Positions 45,090 to 55,020 of a stretch of DNA of 64,000 bases are shown piece by piece (within the stretch, counting starts at the first letter, position 1; each line of letters starts with the position of its first letter). The notes below the pieces were generated by a model that had not been told where the DNA came from, made no database searches, and saw nothing but the letters and a program-made list of their open reading frames with translations. Where the stretch lies: positions 1 to 64,000 of the forward strand of contig NZ_JAQQLF010000002.1 in assembly GCF_028548455.1 (NCBI RefSeq), in the 5' to 3' direction. The DNA comes from Vogesella aquatica (GTDB lineage: Bacteria; Pseudomonadota; Gammaproteobacteria; Burkholderiales; Chromobacteriaceae). Made by a program: the position numbers and the translations under genes.

Positions 45090-45413
45090 ATGCAAGACCT
45101 AACCGTACATTTATTCGACGCACGTGGCGTCGCCAAGCGCTTTCGTCATGCCGCCATATTTGGTGCGCTGGAGCAACTGAATCGCGGTGAAATTATGCGC
45201 TTCGTCAACGATCACGAGCCTGTGCCACTGCTGCAGCAAATTCGTCAGCGCTACCAGGATCAGGTGCAGATCGTGGCTGTTTCGCAGCAGCCTGGTGAAG
45301 TGGTATTCGATTTCTCGGTCTTCCCGGCCGGTTCGGACCAGGATGACGCCACGCCGCCGCCAGTCGGCAGTTGTGGTGGTGGGGGTGGTGGCTGCGGTTG
45401 TAGCGGGGGCTAA
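45090..45413 (+). CDS. DUF2249-type small protein with Gly/Cys-rich tail
   Basis: The 107-residue protein has a TusA-like/DUF2249 fold: FRHAAIFGALEQLNRGEIMR, FVNDHEPVPLLQQI and EVVFDF. It ends in a tail with repeated glycine and three Cys (SCGGGGGGCGCSGG). DUF2249 genes are common in denitrification clusters, but their role is not established. The tail could bind metal or a cluster, which is inference. It lies 3 nt before nnrS. Confidence 0.75.
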   Translation: MQDLTVHLFDARGVAKRFRHAAIFGALEQLNRGEIMRFVNDHEPVPLLQQIRQRYQDQVQIVAVSQQPGEVVFDFSVFPAGSDQDDATPPPVGSCGGGGGGCGCSGG

Positions 45414-45416
45414 AAC

Positions 45417-46670
45417 ATGCGGCCAACCCTGAATGTGCAGCCTGCTGCCTCTGGGCGCATCAGGCTCAGCCCGCAAGCGGTGCCATCAGCACCGCCGCTG
45501 AGTTTACGTACCCGTCTTGATAGCGTACCTCACCGAGCGTTCTTTCTGGCGGGCGTGCTGGCTGTACTCAGCCAAGGCCTCTGGTGGGCGCTGACCTGGC
45601 TACTGGCACCTCAACAGGCCTACGCGGCTGTTCCGGTGCACGGGCTGTTGACACCACTGGCTGTGTTTCCTCTGTTCATGCAGGGTTTTGTGTTTACCGC
45701 TGGTCCGCGTTGGCTGAGCGTAGCCGATGGCACGCCCAAGCGGGGAAATCTGTCGCAGGCGCTGCTAGCCCTCGTGGGTATCTGGCTAGCGCTGCTCGGT
45801 TTCATGCTGGGCGGTGTCTGGCCGTTGCCAGGGCTGCTGCTGATTGTGGCCCAATGGGCTGGTAGCTGCTGGCGCTGGGCGGCAATCTGCCATCGCAGCC
45901 AAATAACTGATCGGCTTCATGGAGTTGCCATACTGCTGGCTATGCTTGGCGGGTTAGGTGCTATGCTGTTCGCTTGCTGCTGGGTGATCAGCGGCAACGA
46001 CATCTGGTGGGCAGCAGCTCGGCAGGGCTTGTTTTGGTGCTTTTTACTGCCGGTATTCCTGACGGTTTCGCATCGCATGCTACCGTTTTTCACACAGGCG
46101 GTCTTACCCACTCATCAATCGTGGCGGCCTGCGCATTTGTTGCACTGCTGGCTGGCCTGCTGCGTATTGCTGGCGGTGGCTAACTTGGCCGGATTGCATA
46201 AGTTGGAGGCGGTACTTGCTATGCTAATGGCTGGTAGCCTGGCCTACACTAGTGCTCGCTGGGGCCTGCGCGTCAGCTTGCAGAACCGCCTGCTGGCCAT
46301 GTTGCATTTCAGTTTCGTTTGGTTGGTACCTGCGCTGTTGCTGCAAGCCGCTTCTGCACTAGGTCAGCCGGTGGGGTCTGCGCCAGTGCATGCATTGGGG
46401 CTGGGTTTTGCGGGTACCATGCTGATGGCGTTTGTCACGCGAGTCAGTCTTGGCCACAGTGGTCGCCCACTACAGGCTGACCGCGGCTTTGTGGTTCTTT
46501 ACGTACTGTTGTACCTTATCGCTCTATGGCGTGTCTTTCTGGCGATAGTTGGTAACCACGCCGGTTGGCTTGCATTTGCGTCACTTGCTTGGTTGGCGGT
46601 GTTGTTTGTCTGGGCGGTACGTGTGATTCCCATGTACCTTCAGCCGCGGTTGGATGGTAAGGTTGACTGA
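45417..46670 (+). CDS. nnrS: NnrS family membrane protein
   Basis: The 417-residue protein has about twelve hydrophobic segments and the NnrS marks VHGLLTPLAVFPLFMQGFVF followed by TAGPRWL. NnrS proteins bind heme and copper and ease nitrosative stress during nitrite and NO respiration. It follows the DUF2249 gene directly, and a shared terminator with narL ends it. Confidence 0.9.
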   Translation: MRPTLNVQPAASGRIRLSPQAVPSAPPLSLRTRLDSVPHRAFFLAGVLAVLSQGLWWALTWLLAPQQAYAAVPVHGLLTPLAVFPLFMQGFVFTAGPRWLSVADGTPKRGNLSQALLALVGIWLALLGFMLGGVWPLPGLLLIVAQWAGSCWRWAAICHRSQITDRLHGVAILLAMLGGLGAMLFACCWVISGNDIWWAAARQGLFWCFLLPVFLTVSHRMLPFFTQAVLPTHQSWRPAHLLHCWLACCVLLAVANLAGLHKLEAVLAMLMAGSLAYTSARWGLRVSLQNRLLAMLHFSFVWLVPALLLQAASALGQPVGSAPVHALGLGFAGTMLMAFVTRVSLGHSGRPLQADRGFVVLYVLLYLIALWRVFLAIVGNHAGWLAFASLAWLAVLFVWAVRVIPMYLQPRLDGKVD

Positions 46671-46689
46671 GTCCTGTGTACTCTTATCA

Positions 46690-46724
46690 CAAAAAAGCCA
46701 CGCGTTAAGCGCGTGGCTTTTTTA
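46690..46724. terminator. bidirectional terminator between nnrS and narL
   Basis: AAAAAAGCCACGCG pairs with CGCGTGGCTTTTTT around TTAAG. T runs appear on both strands, so it can end both convergent transcripts. Confidence 0.93.
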
Positions 46725-46783
46725 ATACTTAAGAGACACTACAAACAGACAAGAATATTGTAATTCTTGCCAAGGTATCCGGG

Positions 46784-47437
46784 CTAGAGCTTCTCCAGGC
46801 CGTGCTCTACTGCGTACACAGCAGCTTGTACCCTGCTGCTGATGCCCAGCTTGCGCAGAATGTTCTGCACGTGCACTTTCACTGTGCTTTCGGCTAGGTC
46901 TAGAGCGCGAGCAATTTCTTTGTTGCTTCCACCGCGAGCAAGGTGGCTAAGTGTTTCGCGCTCACGCGGTGTTAGGCTGTCCAGCTCACTTTGTGGTGCG
47001 ACAGGTATTGGTGTACGTAGTCGAGCTACTAGCTTGGCTGTCATTTCCGGTGATAACACACTATCGCCATCCACTGCACGACGGATGCTGTCCAGAAGGA
47101 AGTCAGCATTAATATTCTTCAGCAGGTAGCCCCGAGCGCCAGTCTTCATACACTCGGCTAGGTCTTCTCCGTCTTCGGATACGGTCAGCATCAGCACAGC
47201 TAACTCGGGTTGGCTAACGAGCATCTGTGCCAGTGCATCGCGGCCGTTCATGACCGGCATGTCCAGATCCAGTAGAACGATGTCAGGTTTGAGTTGCTCT
47301 GCTTTTTTGACACCTTCCAGGCCATCTGCGGCTTCGCCGATTACTTCCAAGTCAGCTTGGCGTTGAAGCAAGGCTTTGAGGCCGCTACGGAAAAGGGTGT
47401 GATCATCGACTAGCAGTATACGAAGGAGGGGGGTCAT
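46784..47437 (-). CDS. narL: nitrate/nitrite response regulator NarL
   Basis: The 217-residue protein has a receiver domain with Asp57 (DIVLLDLDMPVMNG) and a LuxR-type helix-turn-helix (LTPRERETLSHLARGGSNKE, IARALDLAESTVKVHVQNIL). With NarX it adjusts transcription to nitrate and nitrite. Its start overlaps the narX stop by 4 bp. Confidence 0.92.
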   Translation of the reverse strand: MTPLLRILLVDDHTLFRSGLKALLQRQADLEVIGEAADGLEGVKKAEQLKPDIVLLDLDMPVMNGRDALAQMLVSQPELAVLMLTVSEDGEDLAECMKTGARGYLLKNINADFLLDSIRRAVDGDSVLSPEMTAKLVARLRTPIPVAPQSELDSLTPRERETLSHLARGGSNKEIARALDLAESTVKVHVQNILRKLGISSRVQAAVYAVEHGLEKL

Positions 47438-49341
47438 GCGGCTTGTCTTTCTGTGCGGGGCAGGGTAATTGTCACCATGGTGCCGTTGCCTGCCCGGGGG
47501 GTGAACTGAATGCTGGCATGGATGCGAGCCGCGCGTTCCTGCATGATGGAGAGTCCGACATGACGGTCTTTACGGGCTTCCATCAATTTGTCATCGAAGC
47601 CACAGCCATCATCAGCAATTTCCATGACGAAGTCGTCTTCGTTGCTTATACGTATATCTACGCGCTGCGCTTGTGCGTGCTTGCGTACGTTCGATAGTGC
47701 TTCTTGCAGAATGAAGATCATCTGTAGTTGCTGATCTGGCGTGAGTGGGAGACCGTTACCACTGATGTTGAATTGTGTCAGCACGCGAGCCTGAGTTTCA
47801 AAGCGCTGCAACAGGCTGTCTACAGCAGCTAGAAAGTCTTGCTTGCTAATGCGAGTACGGAAATTCAGTAGTAGCTCGCGCACGTCTTCGTAGCACTCTT
47901 GAACACCTGCTTGGATGAATGCTAGATTTTCACGTGCTTCAGGGCTGAGATAGGCAGGCAAGGCACTTTCCAGCATTTGTACCTGCAAGTTCAGAAATGA
48001 TAGTGACTGCGCGATGCTGTCATGCAAGCCTTGCGCCATTAGATTGCGCTCTTCTGATACGGCAAACTGGCGGTCGCGTGCGGCCAGACGTTGGTTTTCT
48101 ATGGCTACACCTAAGTGATTTCCTAGGGTCTCTATTAGAAACTGTTCATGCTGCGGTAGCTGTGTGGCGTGGCGGAAATAGAGGGTAAAGATACCAACGT
48201 TCTGCTGCTTGGCACGAATGTGGAAAATAGCTACGCTTGAGAAACCAGCTTGTTGGCAATGCTTCTCTTCATCGCTAGGTAGCTTGCGAAAGAGCCGTAC
48301 GATGGCTTGTGGCTGAGCTACGGCATCGCCGCAGTAGCAGCCGTTAATTTGCTGGCAGTCATTCTCTTGCTGCAAAGGTACAGGTAAACCCAACTGTGCT
48401 AGGGGTTCCAATCGGCCTCGCTTACTGTCTACGAGTCGGATGCTGCCTGCATCAGCCCCGGTGAGTTTCATGAGTTGCTCGATAAAACCACGGCCCATAT
48501 CTGCCAATTCGTGAGCTTCATGCAAGTAAGCGGTAATACCGTAAAGTGCAGTTAGTTGACGGTTCTTTTCGTCTAGGGAGCGGGTTTTGTCGCGTACTTT
48601 ATCTTCCAGTGTGGTGTATAGCTCTTGCAAGCGGCTGGCCATCTGGTTGAATCCGTGTGAAATATCAGCCAGCTCATCGTTCCCTACTACGGGCACACGT
48701 GTAGCCAGCTGTCCGTCACGTAGCTGTACTATCCCTTCGCCCAAGGTATTTAACGGACGGATAATAAGCAGAAATAGAAGGTACATCATCGTGATGGCGC
48801 CGATGATGGCCATCGCCATCAGGGCCATTTGAAACAACCGAAGTAATGTAGTGTTTTTGGCGTTATCTTCTTCCACTAGGCGTACTAGGCGGTCTATTTG
48901 TTCTACAAATCCGCTGATATCTAGTATCGGCATGGTGGGACCTGTGACCTGGCCGCGCCTTGCTTGCTCCAGCATGGGGAGAATCTGGTATTGCCATTGT
49001 TTCAAGATCAATACGGCTTGCTGGCGCACTGCAGCATTGTCCGGTAGGAATAATGGTCGAGCAGGATCTCCGCGCTGTAGCCGTGTCATGGTGTCTGCAA
49101 ACTGCTTTTCCTCATGGGTGATGCTGGCTGAGCTGGCACCTTCGCTGACCATCAGCGCCACACGATAACTACGCATGCGCAGGCTGCCCGCATCATTAAT
49201 GGCAGCAGCACCTCCTTCAAGTTTCCAGGACAGAATAAGGGTATAGCCAATAGATGTCATGGCCAGTAGTAGCCAGACAATGGTGAGTCCCAGCAGCTTG
49301 CCGGATAGACTGCGCATGGCTTCGGGGGCGGAAAAGTGCAT
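47434..49341 (-). CDS. narX: nitrate/nitrite sensor histidine kinase NarX
   Basis: The 635-residue kinase has a membrane helix at about 16-38 and the nitrate-binding P-box INDAGSLRMRSYR at 48-60. A second membrane helix near 170-195, HAMP, a GAF-like cysteine region (DCQQINGCYCGDA) and the HisKA_3 segment MAQGLHDSIAQSLSFLNLQV follow, with an ATPase domain at the end. It phosphorylates NarL. A start at the internal Met9 is possible. Its codon use is more A/T-rich than the carbonic anhydrase and moaA genes just upstream. Confidence 0.92.
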   Translation of the reverse strand: MHFSAPEAMRSLSGKLLGLTIVWLLLAMTSIGYTLILSWKLEGGAAAINDAGSLRMRSYRVALMVSEGASSASITHEEKQFADTMTRLQRGDPARPLFLPDNAAVRQQAVLILKQWQYQILPMLEQARRGQVTGPTMPILDISGFVEQIDRLVRLVEEDNAKNTTLLRLFQMALMAMAIIGAITMMYLLFLLIIRPLNTLGEGIVQLRDGQLATRVPVVGNDELADISHGFNQMASRLQELYTTLEDKVRDKTRSLDEKNRQLTALYGITAYLHEAHELADMGRGFIEQLMKLTGADAGSIRLVDSKRGRLEPLAQLGLPVPLQQENDCQQINGCYCGDAVAQPQAIVRLFRKLPSDEEKHCQQAGFSSVAIFHIRAKQQNVGIFTLYFRHATQLPQHEQFLIETLGNHLGVAIENQRLAARDRQFAVSEERNLMAQGLHDSIAQSLSFLNLQVQMLESALPAYLSPEARENLAFIQAGVQECYEDVRELLLNFRTRISKQDFLAAVDSLLQRFETQARVLTQFNISGNGLPLTPDQQLQMIFILQEALSNVRKHAQAQRVDIRISNEDDFVMEIADDGCGFDDKLMEARKDRHVGLSIMQERAARIHASIQFTPRAGNGTMVTITLPRTERQAA

Positions 49342-49419
49342 AGTGGGAGCGCGCGATTTGGGATGGTTTCACCTTAATGCGCTTTGATCGCTTCGGCAAT
49401 CCGCCAAAAGGAGGAGGCG

Positions 49420-50070
49420 TTAGCAGTCTGCCCGTTCAAGCGGGCAAACTAGTGGAACGAAACGATGGCTTTCAGCGTCCAGACCCCAAAGTGCACCTTC
49501 ATGCATATCGAAGTACCAACCATTCAGCATAAGTTGTCCCGTCTTGACGCGGTCGGCCAGCCACGGGTAGCCCAGCAGGTTGTTCAGCGACACCAGAATG
49601 GCGGCCTGTTCGCACTGGCGTGCCTGCAGCGCCGCGCTGGCGCCGGCGTGGTGGCGGTAGGTCAGTTCGCGCGCCGGCTCGGCAATGGCCAGCCAGCGGG
49701 TGAGGGCGCTATCGCGTGGGGTACTGCGCCGCAGCAGGGCCTGGATGCCGCCGCAGCCGGAATGGCCCATCACGATGATGCGGCCAACGTTGAGGCTAAG
49801 CACGGCAAACTCCAGCGCCGCTGCTACGCTGGCGTGTTCGTTGTGCGGGCTGTACGGCGGCACCAGGTTGGCCACATTGCGGATGACGAACATCTCGCCC
49901 GGCTGGCTGCCCATCAGCGCCGGCGGGTGCACGCGCGAATCGCAACAGGCAATTACCAGCGTCACCGGGTGCTGGCCCTGGCACAGGCTGGCGTATACCG
50001 GGTTGCTTGCGGAAAAGTATTGTTGCTGGAAGCGGCGAAAGCCCTGCAGCAGCGGGTCGTCCAGTGCCAT
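49420..50070 (-). CDS. beta-class carbonic anhydrase
   Basis: The 216-residue enzyme interconverts CO2 and bicarbonate. Zinc ligands and their dyad are intact: Cys42 with Asp44-Arg46 (ACCDSR), and His103 with Cys106 (GHSGCGG). It ends the minus-strand operon after moaA (2-nt gap). Its presence in a denitrification island is unusual, and a physiological link is not shown by the sequence. Confidence 0.93.
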   Translation of the reverse strand: MALDDPLLQGFRRFQQQYFSASNPVYASLCQGQHPVTLVIACCDSRVHPPALMGSQPGEMFVIRNVANLVPPYSPHNEHASVAAALEFAVLSLNVGRIIVMGHSGCGGIQALLRRSTPRDSALTRWLAIAEPARELTYRHHAGASAALQARQCEQAAILVSLNNLLGYPWLADRVKTGQLMLNGWYFDMHEGALWGLDAESHRFVPLVCPLERADC

Positions 50071-50072
50071 GC

Positions 50073-51047
50073 TCAGCCCCCGGTCATCGACATGAAGCGC
50101 ACCACGCGGGTGGGGGCTTCGTTGAAGGTGTGCTGTTGCGGCTTCAGCTCGATGGCGGCGCGGATAGCGGCCTCCAGCTCGGCGTCGCTACAGCCGGCGC
50201 GCAGCAGCGGGCGCAGCTCGAAACGCTCTTCCTGCCCCAGGCACAGGTACAGCGTGCCGTCCACCGACAGCCGTACGCGGTTGCAGCTGGCACAGAAATG
50301 CTGCGACAGCGGCGTGATCAGCCCCAGCGTGAACTGGCCGTCGGCGCTTTCCCAGTAACGGGCCGGGCCGCCACCCAGCGTCTTGCACGTTGGCCGCAGG
50401 CCAAAGCGTTGCTGCAGGCGTGCCAGCACCGGCTGCAGGTCCACGCCGCGTGTTTGCTGGCCGGTGCTGCCCATCGGCATGGCCTCGATCAGGCGCAGGA
50501 TCAGGCCGTGCTCGATGCAATAGGCCACCATCGGCTCGATGTCGGCTTCGTTGACGCCGGCCAGCGGCACCATATTGATCTTGATGCTGGCAAAGCCAGC
50601 GTCGCGGGCGGCTTGCAGCCCGTCCAGCACCTGCTGCAGGCAGTGGCTGCCGGTAATGCCGTGCACGCAGTCGTCACGCAGCGAATCCAGGCTCACGTTC
50701 AGGCGGCGCACACCGGCGCCGTGCAAGGCTTCCGCCTGGGTAGCCAGCTGGGTGCCGTTGGTGGTTAGCGACAGGTCGTCCACGCCGGGCAGCGCGGCCA
50801 GCCTGGCGGCCAGCTGTGGCAGGTGGCGGCGCAGTAGCGGCTCGCCGCCGGTAAGGCGGTAGCGGCGGGTGCCCAGGCGGGCAAATACCGCCACCACGCG
50901 TTCGATTTCGTCGAAGGTCAGCCAGTTGGCCGGCTCTTCGAAGCCCTTGAAACCTTTGGGCAGGCAGTAGGTACAGCGCAGGTCGCAGCGGTCGGTCACC
51001 GAAATGCGCAGGTAGTCCACGCTGCGCCCGAAACGGTCGCTCAGCAT
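50073..51047 (-). CDS. moaA: GTP 3',8-cyclase MoaA
   Basis: The 324-residue radical SAM enzyme starts molybdopterin synthesis. It has the CxxxCxxC cluster at 21, 25 and 28 (RCDLRCTYC), RLTGGEPLLRRHL, SLTTNGTQL and a C-terminal Cys set (FCASCNRVRLSVDGTLYLCL). The protein ends in Gly-Gly, as MoaA requires. ATG 51047 is preferred: AAAGGA lies just upstream, while a longer frame needs a TTG start at 51062. Confidence 0.93.
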   Translation of the reverse strand: MLSDRFGRSVDYLRISVTDRCDLRCTYCLPKGFKGFEEPANWLTFDEIERVVAVFARLGTRRYRLTGGEPLLRRHLPQLAARLAALPGVDDLSLTTNGTQLATQAEALHGAGVRRLNVSLDSLRDDCVHGITGSHCLQQVLDGLQAARDAGFASIKINMVPLAGVNEADIEPMVAYCIEHGLILRLIEAMPMGSTGQQTRGVDLQPVLARLQQRFGLRPTCKTLGGGPARYWESADGQFTLGLITPLSQHFCASCNRVRLSVDGTLYLCLGQEERFELRPLLRAGCSDAELEAAIRAAIELKPQQHTFNEAPTRVVRFMSMTGG

Positions 51048-51066
51048 GACGGGTCCTTTCAAATGC

Positions 51067-51462
51067 CTACAGGAAGCGCAGCGGCTGGCCGGCGCGGTTG
51101 AACGCCAGGTAGCGCGCCACGTCGCCGCCGGTCTGGATGGTCTGGATCATGCGCTTGAGCGGGCCGTCAGCGGCGGTGCTGCCGCTGTCGTCGATGGCGG
51201 CCACGAACACCACTTCCCAGCGCGGGTCCAGCGCGTCGGCGTCGTGCTGCAGGCGGTTGAAATCGGCCAGCTCGGCGGGGGTCTTGTCCACGCACAGCAC
51301 CGGTTGCAGGATGCCGCCTTCGCCGGCGGCAAAGCGTTCGGCTTCGGCGGGCTGGTGGTCGTCGTGCAGACAGCGCTGGCAGAAGGCAAACAGCAGGCGC
51401 TGCGGCGCGGCTTGCTGGCGGGCGGCCTGCAACAGGCCGTTGAAGTCGTGGATGGCAGTCAT
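51067..51462 (-). CDS. small conserved protein (often labelled ribonucleotide reductase subunit alpha)
   Basis: The 131-residue protein has the pattern FNGLLQAARQQ, PQRLLFAFCQRCLHDDHQPA, GILQPVLCVDKTPAELADF, WEVVFVAAIDDSG and YLAFNRAGQPLRFL. Many beta- and gammaproteobacterial genomes carry a protein like this under the doubtful name ribonucleotide reductase subunit alpha; it is far too small for that enzyme. ATG 51462 has AGGA upstream. It is the first gene of the minus-strand moaA operon, and a near-exact FNR/DNR box lies 111 bp upstream. Function unknown. Confidence 0.75.
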   Translation of the reverse strand: MTAIHDFNGLLQAARQQAAPQRLLFAFCQRCLHDDHQPAEAERFAAGEGGILQPVLCVDKTPAELADFNRLQHDADALDPRWEVVFVAAIDDSGSTAADGPLKRMIQTIQTGGDVARYLAFNRAGQPLRFL

Positions 51463-51572
51463 GTCGGCTTCCTCGGGAGGTTTGCCGGCAGTGTAGGCGG
51501 CGGTCACGCGTTTGCCGATACGCTGTCGGCAGGGGTGGGCTACGCCGAAAGAGGTAGCCGCTGGCCGGAAGC

Positions 51573-51586
51573 TTGATCCGTATCAT
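51573..51586. promoter_or_regulatory. FNR/DNR-type box between the moaA operon and the DUF2249 gene
   Basis: TTGATCCGTATCAT matches TTGAT-N4-ATCAA at nine of ten fixed positions. It lies 109-111 bp from the starts of both divergent genes, so it could serve either or both. Confidence 0.7.
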
Positions 51587-51694
51587 TCAGCCGGCAACGG
51601 GCGGCGGCGATACTGCGCCATCGTCACTTACCGGGGTACTCCGCCATGTTTGCTGCCCGTATATTGCCTGTTTGCCTAAGCCGGGAGGTGCGCC

Positions 51695-51913
51695 ATGACG
51701 CCGCGTGACCTGCGCGGCCTGACGCCGCCACAACCGCTGGAAATCATCCTGGCCGAGGTGGACGCTGCCGCGCCCGGTCAGCAGTTAGGCTATGTACTGC
51801 CCCATTTTCCCGGCCCGCTGGTGCCGCTGCTGGCGCAGCAGGGGGTAGCGGTTGACAGCCAGATGCTGCCGGATTTCAGTGGTGTGCAGCTGACGTTGAC
51901 GCTGCCGGGCTGA
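51695..51913 (+). CDS. small DUF2249-like protein
   Basis: The 72-residue protein opens LRGLTPPQPLEIILAEVDAA and has LGYVLPHFPGPLVPLLAQQG, which fits the compact DUF2249/TusA-like fold, without the Cys tail of the other copy at 45090. GGGAGG precedes the ATG. Its 3' end overlaps the end of the convergent nirE gene by 38 bp. It is likely controlled by the FNR/DNR-type box upstream. Confidence 0.7.
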   Translation: MTPRDLRGLTPPQPLEIILAEVDAAAPGQQLGYVLPHFPGPLVPLLAQQGVAVDSQMLPDFSGVQLTLTLPG

Positions 51914-52718
51914 CGTGCCGCTTCAGGCCGGCGGCCTCGCGGCGCAGCGCCGGGGCCAGTAAAGGGTAGAGCCGCACCACCTCGCCGATCAGCAGCAAGG
52001 CCGGCGGGGCAATGTGCTGGCGCTGCACGGTATCGGCCAGCCCTGCCAGCGTGGTACAGCACACCCGCTGCTGTGGCGTGGTGGCGTTTTCCACTACCGC
52101 CACCGGGGTGCCGGGCAGCCGGCCGTGCGCCATCAGACTGCCGGCAATGGCGGCCGCTTCGCCCAGCCCCATATACACCACCACCGTTTCGTTACAGTCG
52201 GTTCGGTGGGTCCAGTCCAGTGCCAGCTCGCCTTCGCGGCGGTGGCCGGTCACCAGGGTCACGCCCTGCGCGCAGTCCCGGTGTGTCAGCGGAATGCCGC
52301 AGCTGGCGGCCGCACCCAGCGCCGCGCTGATGCCGGGTACCACTTCACAGCGTATGCCTTCGGCAGCCAAGGCCGTCAGCTCTTCGCCGCCACGCCCGAA
52401 CAGCAGCGGGTCGCCGCCTTTCAGCCGCACCACGCGCCGGCCCTGGCGCGCATGGTTCACCATCAGCTCGTGGATGGCAGCCTGTGGCAGTGTGTGTCGG
52501 TTGGCACGCTTGCCAACGCAAACCAGCTCGGCCTGGCGGTTGGCCAGCGCCAGGATGTCGGGGCTGACCAGCAAGTCGTACAGCACCACGTCGGCCTCGG
52601 CCAGGCGGCGCAGTGCTTTGAGGGTCAGCAGGTCCGGGTCGCCGGGGCCTGCGCCCACCAGGCTGACTTCGCCTGCCTGTAGCGGGGTGGCGTGGGAAAA
52701 CGGTTGCGCGGTGTTCAT
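51876..52718 (-). CDS. nirE: uroporphyrinogen-III C-methyltransferase (NirE-type)
   Basis: The 280-residue SAM enzyme has the motifs VSLVGAGPGDPDLLTLKALR, VVRLKGGDPLLFGRGGEE, VVPGISAALGAAASCGIPLT, HRDC and VTGHRREGE. It makes precorrin-2, the first step for siroheme and heme d1. Its place beside norC and within the nir/nor cluster suggests the heme d1 role (NirE) over cobalamin (CobA). Divergent from norC with a shared perfect FNR/DNR box. Confidence 0.88.
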   Translation of the reverse strand: MNTAQPFSHATPLQAGEVSLVGAGPGDPDLLTLKALRRLAEADVVLYDLLVSPDILALANRQAELVCVGKRANRHTLPQAAIHELMVNHARQGRRVVRLKGGDPLLFGRGGEELTALAAEGIRCEVVPGISAALGAAASCGIPLTHRDCAQGVTLVTGHRREGELALDWTHRTDCNETVVVYMGLGEAAAIAGSLMAHGRLPGTPVAVVENATTPQQRVCCTTLAGLADTVQRQHIAPPALLLIGEVVRLYPLLAPALRREAAGLKRHVSPAASTSAAHH

Positions 52719-52774
52719 GGCGGCTCCTCTGGTGTTGAGGTCATCAGTGTAGGAAGGGCAGCGCCTGGAAATCG

Positions 52775-52788
52775 TTGATTCGAATCAA
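52775..52788. promoter_or_regulatory. perfect FNR/DNR box between nirE and norC
   Basis: TTGATTCGAATCAA is an exact palindrome of the TTGAT-N4-ATCAA class. It is 57 bp from the nirE start on the minus strand and 75 bp from the norC start on the plus strand, so it may act in both directions. Confidence 0.85.
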
Positions 52789-52862
52789 TGCTATTCGGAT
52801 ACCCCGAAACGTACAGTCCGCCCTGAATGCCGGGGTTCCGGTACACATGATGGGAGGCTGCG

Positions 52863-53288
52863 ATGAGCACCAGTTTTACCAAGTCAACCGCACGAAACAT
52901 CTTCTACGGAGGGGCGGTGTTTTTCTTCCTGCTGTTTGTCGCACTGACGTTCGACACCGTGCAGGCCCTGCCCAAGCGCGACAACCGCGCCAACCTCACC
53001 GAACAGGTGGCGCGCGGCAAGAACCTGTGGGAGGTGAACAACTGTATCGGCTGCCACACCTTGCTGGGCGAGGGCGCCTACTTTGCGCCGGAGCTGGGCA
53101 ACGTCTACCAGCGCCGCGGGCCGGAGTTCATCAAGGCCTGGATCAAGGCGCAGCCCACCGGGGCGCCGGGTCGGCGCCAGATGCCCAATTTCCACCTGAG
53201 CGACGCCCAGATCGACGACCTGGTGGCGTTCCTGAAGTACAGCAGCCAGATCAACACCAATAACTGGCCGCCGAATATCGAAGGCTAG
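52863..53288 (+). CDS. norC: nitric oxide reductase subunit C
   Basis: The 141-residue cytochrome c has an uncleaved membrane anchor (about 12-32), the heme-binding CIGCH at 61-65, and GEGAYFAPELGNVYQRRGPE. A Met-containing region (RRQMPNFHLSD) gives the axial ligand. It passes electrons to NorB. GGGAGG precedes the ATG. Confidence 0.94.
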   Translation: MSTSFTKSTARNIFYGGAVFFFLLFVALTFDTVQALPKRDNRANLTEQVARGKNLWEVNNCIGCHTLLGEGAYFAPELGNVYQRRGPEFIKAWIKAQPTGAPGRRQMPNFHLSDAQIDDLVAFLKYSSQINTNNWPPNIEG

Positions 53289-53341
53289 ACCAGTCCGCCG
53301 TACCAGCGGGTGCGGCCAACGTATCCAGCCCTTTACCTTAA

Positions 53342-54784
<1,443 letters not shown>

Positions 54785-54885
54785 GCCGGGTAGCCGCGGT
54801 GCCGCGTCTGGCTTGCAGACCGGGGGCGGCACGTTGCGCGAGTGCGCAATCCGGCCCGCAGGCAGCGTCGGGCGCCAAATAGAGG

Positions 54886-54908
54886 GGGTGCGGAGGCGCA
54901 CCCTTTTT
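54886..54908 (+). terminator. terminator after norCB
   Basis: GGGTGCG pairs with CGCACCC around GAGG and is followed by TTTTT. It would reduce readthrough into norE. Confidence 0.8.
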
Positions 54909-55020
54909 CTGTTTTCCCGCCACGGCTTGCGGCCGGGTGCAGCCTTTATCTTCCTCATTCCGCGCTGCCCGCGCACGGCATGGCATGCGTCCGCCAGCGC
55001 GACCCTTTTGCGGAGGTGAT

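Noticed and set aside
49380-49405. Possible FNR box before narX (TTTGATCGCTTCGGCAATC)
   Set aside because: The second half-site does not match ATCAA at the right spacing.
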